A stretch of 14,388 nucleotides of DNA, taken from assembly GCA_900541665.1 (NCBI GenBank), contig UQKV01000051.1, forward strand, positions 1 through 14,388. The letters are read 5' to 3'. The notes beneath the pieces are model-generated. The model saw only the letters and a list, made by a program, of their open reading frames with translations. It was not told the DNA's origin and did no database searches. Made by a program: the position numbers and the translations under genes. This document shows, one piece after another, positions 8,501-14,388 of this stretch (position 1 is the first letter of the stretch; each line of letters begins with the position of its first letter). Source of the stretch: an uncultured Collinsella sp. GTDB lineage: Bacteria > Actinomycetota > Coriobacteriia > Coriobacteriales > Coriobacteriaceae.

Positions 8501-9609
8501 AGGCAGACTCGGGCGACAAGCTCGGCACCAAGGACACCGACCAGTTCTGGATCGTGGGCTATGACGTTAAGGACGTCGAGATGCCCGACGCGCCGGCCGT
8601 GACGGGCTTTACGGCAAACGCCGTCGATTCGACCAGCGTTACGTTTAGCTGGGACGATGTACTCGCAAACAAGAGTGGCTTTAGCTACGGCGTGGGCATG
8701 CTGCAGAGCAATGCGGCGGATGCGGTCGTCAATAGCTGGAAGATTGCCGACAACACGCAGACCTCGCTCAAGTGGGATGGGCTGCAGCCCAATACGGAGT
8801 ATCGATTCGCCATCGCCGCCGTTAAGAATGGATCCACGACCGAAACAGGTATTCGCTCGGCAATCATCACGGTCAAGACCATGCCCGATGGCATGACGAT
8901 GACCGTGAGCGGACCTGCGGCGGATGCTGCGGAGGGGTCGGATCTTGGATACGACTCTTCGGTTGAGCGCACGGCGGGAAGCCACCTGACGCTCTCGGCG
9001 ATTGGCCATGTGAAGCAACTCGGTGCCGACGATAGCGAAACAGGGCTGGCACCGACCTATATGTGGTACCGCAAGGGCCGCGGCGAGACAGAGTTTAAGC
9101 TCGTGGGTGCCGATGGCAACCTTGCGGCTGGAACGGCCTCAAAGCTCGAGATTGACCTGACCGCAGACGATGACGGTGCGCAGTATTACTGCCACGTGGG
9201 ATACAACGACGTGGGCCTCGACACCGGCACGACGCTCGTGAATATCGAGGCCGAGGAGACGGCGTCCACAACGGTGAACGCCACCCCGATCCGCACGCGC
9301 CGCCTGTTCTCACAGGCAAGTGCGGGCGCCAAGAAGTTCCTGGACCATACGCTGGTAAACACCGCCGGCCCAACCGATTCCGAAGGCCCAAAGGACCCCG
9401 AGACTCCTGAGACCCCGACGAACCCGGACAAGCCCAAGTCCGACAACGGAGCTAAGACCGACACCAAGGTCAAGACTACGACCACAGCGAAGAACCTCGC
9501 AAACACCGGCGACCAAACATTCGCCCTAGTCGCCACCGCAGCAGCAGCGGGAGCAACGCTCGTAGTGATAGCCCTTATCATGCTGATCAAGCGCTGCAAG
9601 ACCCACTAG
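5521..9609 (+). CDS. Sortase-anchored surface protein with FG-GAP-like, FN3 and Ig-like regions
   Basis: A 1362-residue secreted, wall-anchored protein. Residues 1-43 are a Sec signal peptide (basic start, hydrophobic 14-35, cleavage near VAQA-A). The N-terminal half holds FG-GAP/VCBS-like motifs: DVDGDGVDELFVYAG at about 276, DLDRDFCDDLAIVVS at about 354, ANLDGLSEQLAVDE at about 529 and PDVDNDSVKITY at about 674. The D-x-D-x-D-G pattern suggests calcium loops in a beta-propeller. Residues of about 740-1010 are rich in Gly, Ser and Thr with alternating hydrophobic strands and match no domain I know. An FN3 domain (about 1022-1121) and an Ig-like domain (about 1125-1246, ending in AQYYCHVGY) follow, then a Pro/Thr/Lys-rich wall spacer. 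LANTG (1326-1330), a hydrophobic helix and the tail KRCKTH make an LPXTG-like sorting signal. Its role is probably adhesion or carbohydrate binding; the ligand is unknown. It stands alone between two repeat arrays. No sortase gene is in view. Confidence 0.88.
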   Translation: MYVPHPRIRRLSKIPLVGTAALAALIATSVACFTATPQVAQAADAPAITDMTEQDYQALGLGTSEDIPADTVGPYSTDTPTTFATRSEVYMAANGSHGNRYALRDKLENVERGDIGGSSKLTDGYGSVWGAAKFWQNVNNFDTNSDLYKHSDYGGGTWSYLSNNESSTVLANDNNGFSGIHATSVEFCSDASTGKKSRVAELRAYGDSSSTTIDGKSYAGKVELVLYSFSNGRTRTLDTHLPVTVNTNMMYEGRFKYLDAGYLQEHDAVFDVEAGDVDGDGVDELFVYAGCYVDENGVRKAVVDMYDLEGGNWKQSVVKIDAGNAADYTTHNKGGNDSWTQLQSAPVVSLAAGDLDRDFCDDLAIVVSAPYGKKNIDKSTHCELFSWDASKGALVHVDALGDAGAISLSANGKTMVAANATFGTFAAYDEEGKKTGETVTGLILAGYDWQRSAFDYGASDGSKGLYGALYRYAYFDSESGEFKLSDCKEYRDGLLASYGLMHVPNSAWKDSAQDKRYPCTLAPIALATANLDGLSEQLAVDEVLVGGDVFRDFACNTAQSGAQGLGSMVGTMSMSGQQYNSSNKHDHKGIEQVWISDVKAGSVSGSDRYNESFIAVVGKHRDEDLRKNDDYYWMTASHFSLDENGKVRRGEEQVISESNRRGTTYGTFISLALPDVDNDSVKITYKDRYKVYTNPRVLAVLQDAPYVEDLEQAYGYLVLGGTSYGEEKGTGTSQGYTIGAELGVAVEVQTGPPLVAMNASVDFAAEGCYDYRSERTVSASVSYESHAGEGDKAVLYTIPMVYYEYEIENEETGGKGVMAAPVSLGAQTSVVNVEAYDRIAKQHNMTPLSYFLTNRSGEPGTYQTTLNGETPVGDSFGLGKPGVTRAYTHDGFNGAAAQSGASIEQTIEVEEGKEQELELGLTLNGSVVMGAKLAKHELFGGLCFGANAGFTTGNSSSESTEYGGTVDNLPEAAQGKYGFVWRLGVNAVDVDKFEADSGDKLGTKDTDQFWIVGYDVKDVEMPDAPAVTGFTANAVDSTSVTFSWDDVLANKSGFSYGVGMLQSNAADAVVNSWKIADNTQTSLKWDGLQPNTEYRFAIAAVKNGSTTETGIRSAIITVKTMPDGMTMTVSGPAADAAEGSDLGYDSSVERTAGSHLTLSAIGHVKQLGADDSETGLAPTYMWYRKGRGETEFKLVGADGNLAAGTASKLEIDLTADDDGAQYYCHVGYNDVGLDTGTTLVNIEAEETASTTVNATPIRTRRLFSQASAGAKKFLDHTLVNTAGPTDSEGPKDPETPETPTNPDKPKSDNGAKTDTKVKTTTTAKNLANTGDQTFALVATAAAAGATLVVIALIMLIKRCKTH

Positions 9610-9636
9610 TAGCCAGTCGAACATATCGACAACCCA

Positions 9637-9674
9637 AAAACCCGGGTAGCCAAAAAACAGGCCACCCGGGTTTT
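9637..9674 (+). terminator. Rho-independent terminator of the surface-protein gene
   Basis: The left arm 9637-9651 (AAAACCCGGGTAGCC) pairs with 9660-9674 (GGCCACCCGGGTTTT) at 14 of 15 positions around an A-rich loop, ending in TTTT. It starts 27 bases after the stop codon. Because the stem begins with AAAA it can act in both directions. Confidence 0.85.
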
Positions 9675-9698
9675 CTGTTGAGTGGAGACTCCGCAAGC

Positions 9699-10053
9699 GG
9701 AAACTGCATCCCACAATTAGCGCCCGGAACGGGACACATTTTCCGTCAAGCCCTCATCCGGAAAATCCATCCCAGTTTGAGCGCCCAGACCGGGACGCAC
9801 TTTCCCAAAGGGTCCTCAACGGGAAACTGCGTCCCATAATTAGGCCGAGAAATGGGATGAACTTTCCCAATGAGAGCCAACCGGAAACCACGTCCCAGAA
9901 TCAGCCCCCAAAGTGGGACGCACTTTCCCAACGAGCCTCAACCGGAAAATACATCCCGGAATCCAGCTGAATAGTGGGACACACTTTCCCAATCGGGTCC
10001 CAAGCGGAAACTGCATCCCATTCCAGACAAGAATTCCAGGACACACTTTCCGC
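9699..10053 (+). repeat. Array 2: about six tandem units of 61-62 bp, same family and orientation as array 1
   Basis: Forward motifs (base before GGG) lie at 9730, 9791, 9853, 9914, 9975 and 10037, giving steps of 61 or 62. Inverted motifs follow each, and a leading half-unit lies at 9699-9712. Spacer and linker sequences (AATGAG or AACGAG then CTCAAC; GAATC then GC) match array 1 in the same orientation, so the two arrays are direct repeats flanking the 4.1-kb surface-protein gene. The last half-unit runs into the hairpin at 10061-10083. Individual units differ, so the arrays are not recent copies of each other. Confidence 0.9.
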
Positions 10054-10060
10054 AAACAAA

Positions 10061-10083
10061 GAAGGCCACATAACGTGGCCTTC
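10061..10083 (-). terminator. Orphan hairpin related to the core of elements A and B
   Basis: GAAGGCCAC (10061-10069), loop ATAAC, GTGGCCTTC (10075-10083): the same 9-bp stem as the apical hairpin of elements A and B. Read on the minus strand it is followed by TTTGTTTGCGG, resembling the TTTGCGTGCGG that follows the hairpin in the element core. It lies just beyond element B in the direction of the LTA-synthase transcript, at the inner border of array 2. It may be a second terminator or a decayed element copy without arms. Confidence 0.55.
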
Positions 10084-10137
10084 AACTTATATATGTTCGG
10101 CGATACACCCAAGACAAGCCACGCCCCAACATCAGGG

Positions 10138-10267
10138 CGTCTGTCCAGGCGGAGGCATATAAGGTTCATCGCGAGTTCCGCACGCAAAGAAGGCCACTTA
10201 ATGTGGCCTTCGTCTTGCGCAGGACTGTCCGAGCAGGGAACCTTATATGCCTCCGCCTGGACAGACG
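10138..10267 (-). repeat. Structured element B: inverted second copy with different 30-bp arms
   Basis: The arms 10138-10167 and 10238-10267 are a perfect 30-bp inverted repeat. The 70-nt core (10168-10237) is the reverse complement of the core of element A except for one small replacement. Its apical hairpin is 10189-10197 paired with 10203-10211. The arm sequence is AT-richer than that of element A (it contains CATATAAGG where element A has GGCACGAAG), yet arm length and complementarity are the same. On the minus strand the left border is again TGAAACGTC and the right border GACGCC. It lies 27 bases after the LTA-synthase stop in the sense direction, as element A does relative to the flavodoxin gene. 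The inner border overlaps a small palindrome (ACGCCC/GGGCGT, 10121-10126 and 10135-10140). There is no target-site duplication and no transposase. Confidence 0.87.
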
Positions 10268-10294
10268 TTTCAGTTGTGGCTCAGCAGCTAGCAG

Positions 10295-12595
10295 CTACTT
10301 GATCTTGGTCGTACCCGGTGCCAGGTTGGGGTCGGTCTCGTTGGCCTCGGTCTGGAAGTGCTCGGTGTACACGTTCTTGCCGTCGCGGAACATCTCGTAG
10401 TATTGCATCTTGGCGTAATCCTCGCGTGCCTTGGTGGCGGCTGCTGCGGCGGCGTCGTCACCGGTGACGTTGGAGGAGAGCGCCCAGCGCAGGCTGGAGT
10501 CCTCGTAGCCCACCGAGTTGATAGCGGGCAGCGACTCGCGCAGCGTCATGTGCGCTTTCTGGTAGTCAGTCAGCGGGGCGCCAATCAGCTGCATGAGCTG
10601 CGTGGACAGGTAGTTGGTGGACAGGTCGTCGACCTCGCTCGTCTGGTCGCAGCCGGCAACGTCGTAGTTGGCCCAGATGATGTAGTCGGTCTGCCACAGA
10701 CGTTCCTGGTGCGTGGCATCGTCCTCGCCGGTAAACCACTTGTCGTTGAACTTGGACGGGAAGAACGGCTGGTGGTCGCCCCAGAACACCACGACTACCT
10801 TACGGTCGAGCTTGCTCAGGGCGTTGAGGAAGTAACGCAGCGCCTGGTCGGACTGCTCGATGCACGAGACATACTCGTCGACATCGGACAGCGTGCCGTC
10901 CTCGACGGTCTTGGTGTCCAGGTCGGTCGTGTCGATGTTCAGGTGCATTTGCTTGTCGACCGGCAGCAGGCCCGTGTCGTAACCCGAGTGGTTCTGCATA
11001 GTGACGTCGAAGATAAACTGCGGATCGGCGTTCTGGTCGAGCAGCTCGAGAATCTTGTCGTAGGTAGCCTGGTCGGTCACCATGCCGCGCAGGGTGTCGG
11101 CTCCCTGGAAGTCGTTGATGGACAGGAACTGGTCAAAGCCAAAGTCCTTGTAGACGTTCTCGCGGTTCCAGTTGGTTGCGTGGTTGGGGTGCATGGCCGT
11201 GGTGGAATAGCCGAGCGATTTGAACTGCTCTGCCAGGTTCCCGGTCGTTTCCATGTTATAGATGGTGTAGGGGTACACACCCGAGCCCAGGTTGGCCATG
11301 GAGTTGCCGGTCATAAACTCAAACTCGGTATTGGCGGTGCCGCCGCCGTAGGCGCTCACGTAGAGCTTGCCGCGGCTGAGGCAGTTGGACAGGCTCTTAA
11401 AGTACTGCGGGCCCTCGTAGCCGGCGCGCATGTTCTGGTAGATCGACAGATCCGAGAAGGTCTCGTTCATGATGGCGATGACCGTGGGCTTCTCGCTGCC
11501 GAACTGCTCCTTTGCGGCGGCGCGCTCGTCGCTCTTGGCCGCGTCGGACTTGTCGTAGGCCTTGGCGTACTTTTTGAGCGTGGCCTTGGCATCGTCGACG
11601 GAGTAGTCGGCGGGTTTGGGCGGCTTGATGGACTGCGCCGCACTAATAAAGGCGGGCAGGTAGCCCTCGCGCCAGTAGCTCTCGAGCGGGCGCCAGGTGT
11701 AGACGGTGATGCCGAGGGTGTTGTAGTAGTCGATGAGCGTGACATGCGCGGTTACGCCGCCCAGGCACAGCACTGCCACGAGCAGGTTGGTGAGCAGCAT
11801 GCGCTTGGCGTTGGCGGCACCCTTCTGACGGTGCGGTGCCACCAGGCCGGCGTACTCGCACAGCAGCATGGCGATGGCGGTAAAGCCCATGGACAGCACA
11901 CAGAACAGCGAGATGGAGAAGGTGTAGCCGGTGCCGGCGACCGCGGCGGCGGTGGAGATGGCCGAAAGGTCGCCCGGCTGGATGGGCATGGATTTAAACG
12001 TGATGACGAAGAACTCGGCAATGCCCAGGACAAAGAGGGCAAAGGCCAGGACCGCGGGAGCTGCGCCGTGGCGCTGGAACAGGAAGAACAAGCCGATCAT
12101 GAGCACGGTGATGATGGCCCACTCGAGCAGGATGCACAGGGGGTAGACCCAGGTAAAGTCGTGGTTGGACGAGACCTCCATGCCCAGCAGCGCAAAGACG
12201 CCGGCGAGCAGCAGGCACAGGACGGCGGCGACGAGTGGTTTGCCCACAAAGGCGCCGCGCAGGCGGGCGAGCTTGCCGGTGGGGGCGGGGGCGTCGGGCT
12301 TGGCGAACGCAAAGACGCGCGGGGCGATGCGATCGCGGGCGATGCTGGCCCAGGCGCAGCCGGTGAGAATGGCATTGGTCAGGATGAGCATCACAAAGGC
12401 GAGCGGCTCGTTTTGGGCGATGAGGCCAATGGCGCCCCAAATGGTCAAAAAGAGCTGGAACAGGCCGAAGGCGACGCTCCACCCAAGAGCGCTTTTGGCA
12501 ACGGTGCCCGACTGAGCGCGAATGACCTTGGCCTCGCGCAAAACAAGGTAGACGGTCGCCGCAAGACCGACGAGCGAGATGGCGGCTGCGAACAT
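10295..12595 (-). CDS. LTA-synthase-family phosphoglycerol transferase (membrane sulfatase fold)
   Basis: A 766-residue membrane protein of the LtaS/MdoB family. These enzymes transfer glycerol-phosphate from phosphatidylglycerol onto a growing lipoteichoic-acid-type polymer outside the membrane. About the first 290 residues contain around eight hydrophobic segments, more than the five of LtaS. The extracellular sulfatase-like domain (about 370-700) keeps the metal and catalytic residues. Numbered from ATG 12595 these are Glu 378 (MNETFSD), the nucleophile Thr 420 (GGGTANTEFEF), Trp 476/Arg 478 (NWNREN), His 536 (MQNHSGY) and Asp 607/His 608 (WGDHQP). The start is ATG 12595, seven bases after AGGAG; the in-frame GTG at 12610 precedes that site and is unlikely. 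The C-terminus (about 690-766) is Ala- and Asp-rich and not part of the family core. The gene is monocistronic, divergent from the nitroreductase, and followed by element B. Exact polymer is unknown. Confidence 0.92.
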   Translation of the reverse strand: MFAAAISLVGLAATVYLVLREAKVIRAQSGTVAKSALGWSVAFGLFQLFLTIWGAIGLIAQNEPLAFVMLILTNAILTGCAWASIARDRIAPRVFAFAKPDAPAPTGKLARLRGAFVGKPLVAAVLCLLLAGVFALLGMEVSSNHDFTWVYPLCILLEWAIITVLMIGLFFLFQRHGAAPAVLAFALFVLGIAEFFVITFKSMPIQPGDLSAISTAAAVAGTGYTFSISLFCVLSMGFTAIAMLLCEYAGLVAPHRQKGAANAKRMLLTNLLVAVLCLGGVTAHVTLIDYYNTLGITVYTWRPLESYWREGYLPAFISAAQSIKPPKPADYSVDDAKATLKKYAKAYDKSDAAKSDERAAAKEQFGSEKPTVIAIMNETFSDLSIYQNMRAGYEGPQYFKSLSNCLSRGKLYVSAYGGGTANTEFEFMTGNSMANLGSGVYPYTIYNMETTGNLAEQFKSLGYSTTAMHPNHATNWNRENVYKDFGFDQFLSINDFQGADTLRGMVTDQATYDKILELLDQNADPQFIFDVTMQNHSGYDTGLLPVDKQMHLNIDTTDLDTKTVEDGTLSDVDEYVSCIEQSDQALRYFLNALSKLDRKVVVVFWGDHQPFFPSKFNDKWFTGEDDATHQERLWQTDYIIWANYDVAGCDQTSEVDDLSTNYLSTQLMQLIGAPLTDYQKAHMTLRESLPAINSVGYEDSSLRWALSSNVTGDDAAAAAATKAREDYAKMQYYEMFRDGKNVYTEHFQTEANETDPNLAPGTTKIK

Positions 12596-12602
12596 GCTGA
12601 GA

Positions 12603-12607
12603 CTCCT
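12603..12607 (-). promoter_or_regulatory. Ribosome binding site fixing the LTA-synthase start
   Basis: AGGAG on the minus strand, seven bases before ATG 12595. It lies inside the longer frame that begins at GTG 12610, which argues for the shorter protein. Confidence 0.7.
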
Positions 12608-12746
12608 CACAAACTTAAAACCTACGAAAGCGGGGGTTTACCCGATTGTTACCAAGATATGCGCTGCAATTGGTGGCTGCGCACAACAACCAGCCATATT
12701 AACGCGCACGTGTGGCGGTGTGACGCAATGTAGTGGCGACCTGCGC

Positions 12747-12752
12747 GATAAT
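12747..12752 (+). promoter_or_regulatory. Candidate -10 element of the nitroreductase gene
   Basis: GATAAT, five of six matches to consensus, 57 bases before the start codon in the 214-bp divergent intergenic region. No good -35 hexamer is found at 16-18 bp, so the call is weak. The rest of this intergenic region (12596-12809) shows no other clear feature. Confidence 0.3.
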
Positions 12753-12809
12753 GGACGGGAATTACACGGAAACGTAAAGGCTTCTTAAAGAAATGGCGAG
12801 GGTAGGGCG

Positions 12810-13658
12810 ATGAGCGAGCAGGTTTGCACCAAGGCTGTGGATACGTGCGGCTATCCGGTCGAGACTACGGGCAACGCGGTGCTGGACATTTTGGAGCATC
12901 GCTCGTCTACGCGTGCCTTCGCGCGCGATGACGACGACCGTCCCGTGGCGGTGACCGACGAGCAGCGGGCGGCAATTTTGCATGCGGCGAGTCGCGCGCC
13001 GTCGGCGGGCGCCATGATGATGTATTCCATCGTAAGCATTCGCGAGCAGGCTACGCTGGATCGTCTGGCCGACCTGTGCGACCACCAGCCCATGATCGCC
13101 AAGGCGCCCTGGGCACTTATATTTGTGGTCGACTATGCCAAGTGGATCGATCTGTTTGAGCACGTGGGCTGCTTTGAGCCCGAGTTTGTCGAGCGCACGG
13201 GCAAGGCGCCCCGCCGTGCACCGGGTTTGGGTGACTTTGCCATCGCGGCCCAGGACGCCGTGATCGCTGCGCAAAACGCCGTGGTCGCCGCCGAGGCCCT
13301 GGGCCTGGGGAGCTGCTACATCGGTGATATCGTCGAGAATGCCGAGGAAGTGGCCGAGCTGCTCGATCTGCCTCCGTATACCATGCCGCTGTCGATGCTC
13401 ATCATCGGCACGCCCCGTAAGGAGCGTCCGGCCATTGCGCATCCCGTGGTGAACCTGGTGCACGAGGAGCGCTACTGCCGCGCCGATGCTGCGACTATGG
13501 ACGCGCAGGTAGCCGAGATGGACGCGATGTTCCGTCCGCATGCCCGCGTGGTGGGGGAGCGCGTCGTGGACATCTATACCCGCAAGCACACGAGTCCCTT
13601 TATGGCCGAGATGAGCCGCTCCATGGAGTGGTGGTTCAAAAATTGGCTCGGAAAATGA
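12810..13658 (+). CDS. Nitroreductase-family FMN-dependent oxidoreductase
   Basis: A 282-residue cytoplasmic protein of the nitroreductase superfamily, which reduces nitro compounds, quinones or other substrates with NAD(P)H through bound FMN. Seen in the sequence: RSSTRAF (31-37), the N-terminal FMN-phosphate contact; SRAPSAGAMMMYSI (61-74), the second flavin loop; AAQDAVIAAQNAVVAAEALG (146-165), the long dimer helix; GLGSCYIGDI (165-174), the flavin-stacking segment; and MPLSMLIIGTP (192-202), the core strand. The length exceeds the usual 170-240 residues because of a C-terminal tail of about 50 residues that includes a final amphipathic part (EMSRSMEWWFKNWLGK). GAGGGTAGGG before the ATG is the ribosome binding site. 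Physiological substrate unknown. Divergent from the LTA synthase and followed by a hairpin. Confidence 0.88.
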   Translation: MSEQVCTKAVDTCGYPVETTGNAVLDILEHRSSTRAFARDDDDRPVAVTDEQRAAILHAASRAPSAGAMMMYSIVSIREQATLDRLADLCDHQPMIAKAPWALIFVVDYAKWIDLFEHVGCFEPEFVERTGKAPRRAPGLGDFAIAAQDAVIAAQNAVVAAEALGLGSCYIGDIVENAEEVAELLDLPPYTMPLSMLIIGTPRKERPAIAHPVVNLVHEERYCRADAATMDAQVAEMDAMFRPHARVVGERVVDIYTRKHTSPFMAEMSRSMEWWFKNWLGK

Positions 13659-13665
13659 CGGATGC

Positions 13666-13688
13666 GACAAAGAGACAGTCCCTTTGTC
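13666..13688 (+). terminator. Hairpin after the nitroreductase gene
   Basis: GACAAAG (13666-13672) and CTTTGTC (13682-13688) form a 7-bp stem eight bases after the stop, extendable by one further pair past a mismatch. It is not followed by a T-run, so it may be a weak terminator or a dispersed palindrome. Confidence 0.4.
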
Positions 13689-13776
13689 ACATTCCATATC
13701 GCCGAGGTGGCTTAAAGGCCGTATAAATGTTTATCTAGCTGGGAAAACAGTGCCATTCAAACATGGGCCGATTACC

Positions 13777-13782
13777 TATAAT
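13777..13782 (+). promoter_or_regulatory. -10 element of the Kup gene promoter
   Basis: A perfect TATAAT 35 bases before the Kup start codon. The best -35 candidate is TTCAAA (13756-13761) at a 15-bp spacing, which is poor. The expected leader is under 30 bases, too short to hold a c-di-AMP riboswitch. Confidence 0.5.
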
Positions 13783-13817
13783 TCCTTCGAACATTAAAGT
13801 TGGGAGGAAACCGGCTT

Positions 13818-14388
13818 ATGGAACAAAAGGCCAAGGAGGCAGCTTCGCACGCTGCGATTCCTGTGAGCATCTCGGCGATGCTCGTCACGCTGGGCGTGGT
13901 GTACGGCGATATCGGCACCAGCCCCATGTATGTAACCAAGGCGCTCGTTGCCGGCAACGGCGGCATCGGAAGCGTCACGGAGGAGTTCGTGCTCGGCGCG
14001 CTCTCCCTTGTCGTGTGGACGGTCACGTTGCTGACCACCATCAAGTATGTGCTCATCTCGCTGCGCGCCGATAACCATGGCGAGGGCGGTATCTTTGCCC
14101 TGTACAGCCTGGTCAAGCGCTGCGGCAAGTGGCTTATCATCCCCGCCATGCTGGGTGGCGCCGCGCTGCTCGCCGACGGCATCCTGACGCCGGCCGTTAC
14201 CGTTACCACGGCCATCGAGGGCCTGCGCACCATCCCGGCGGTCCATGCCGTGCTGGGCGATGACCAGGGCCGCGTCGTCGCCATTACGCTCGCCATCATC
14301 ATCGTGCTCTTCTTGGTTCAGCGCATCGGTACGGCCAAGATCGGTCACGCCTTTGGCCCCATCATGACGCTGTGGTTCCTGTTCCTGG
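13818..14388 (+). CDS. kup: Kup-family potassium uptake transporter, N-terminal part (runs off window)
   Basis: The first 190 residues of a KUP/HAK/KT transporter, which takes up K+ with protons across the cytoplasmic membrane. Family hallmarks seen are YGDIGTSPMYV (29-39), RADNHGEGGIFALY (83-96) between helices two and three, LADGILTPAVTVTTAIEG (118-135) and IGHAFGPIM (175-183). Four or five hydrophobic helices are visible (about 18-38, 56-80, 104-130, 153-170, 178 onward). The full family length is 600-700 residues, so about 70 percent lies beyond the window. GGGAGG (13802-13807) is the ribosome binding site, ten bases before the ATG. The gene has its own promoter. Confidence 0.95.
   Translation, partial: MEQKAKEAASHAAIPVSISAMLVTLGVVYGDIGTSPMYVTKALVAGNGGIGSVTEEFVLGALSLVVWTVTLLTTIKYVLISLRADNHGEGGIFALYSLVKRCGKWLIIPAMLGGAALLADGILTPAVTVTTAIEGLRTIPAVHAVLGDDQGRVVAITLAIIIVLFLVQRIGTAKIGHAFGPIMTLWFLFL

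Noticed and set aside
9913..10302. 129-codon open frame across array 2 and element B
   Set aside because: It shares a peptide with an antisense frame over element A only because both cross the conserved core. It spans inverted arms that are not conserved in sequence, so it is an artefact of the structured element.
10358..12733. 791-codon antisense frame over the LTA-synthase gene
   Set aside because: Also a codon-bias shadow with low-complexity Gly/Val/Gln composition, while the minus-strand frame carries all catalytic motifs of its family.
13659..13817. c-di-AMP (ydaO-type) riboswitch before kup
   Set aside because: The perfect TATAAT at 13777 leaves a leader shorter than 30 bases, and no aptamer-like structure was seen upstream of it.

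Overview
The window is a GC-rich chromosomal segment with tightly packed genes, strong AGGAGG-type ribosome binding sites and an LPXTG-like cell-wall-anchored protein. It therefore comes from a Gram-positive, high-GC bacterium. Codon use, the gene set (heterodimeric ABC exporter, flavodoxin, LTA-synthase-like enzyme, nitroreductase, Kup) and the LANTG sorting signal suggest a gut Coriobacteriia member such as Collinsella. That assignment is inferred from protein resemblance; there is no rRNA here to confirm it.

Layout. Positions 1-95 (-) hold the start of a secreted protein. A palindromic operator-like site lies between it and a two-gene operon (307-4041, +) for a heterodimeric ABC exporter with one degenerate ATPase site. 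A flavodoxin-fold protein follows (4169-4720, +). Next come a 129-bp structured element (A), a 62-bp-period tandem array (array 1), and a large sortase-anchored surface protein with FG-GAP-like, FN3 and Ig-like regions (5521-9609, +), which ends in a strong terminator. Beyond it lie a second 62-bp-period array in the same orientation (array 2), a hairpin related to the element core, and a second structured element (B) in inverted orientation. Then follow an LTA-synthase-type phosphoglycerol transferase (10295-12595, -), a divergent nitroreductase (12810-13658, +) and the start of a Kup potassium transporter (13818 to the window end, +).

The genes on both sides look like ordinary housekeeping genes. 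The unusual part is the 4763-10267 block. Elements A and B share a nearly identical core of about 70 nt, but each is enclosed by 30-bp inverted arms whose sequence differs almost completely between copies while staying self-complementary within each copy. Both copies sit in the sense orientation a few tens of bases after a stop codon. This amounts to two-copy covariation, and points to a structured 3'-UTR RNA or terminator, or to a palindromic mobile element, that I cannot match to a known family. The two 62-bp arrays, built from a motif of about 15 bp in alternating orientation, bracket the surface-protein gene, so the block looks like a cassette.
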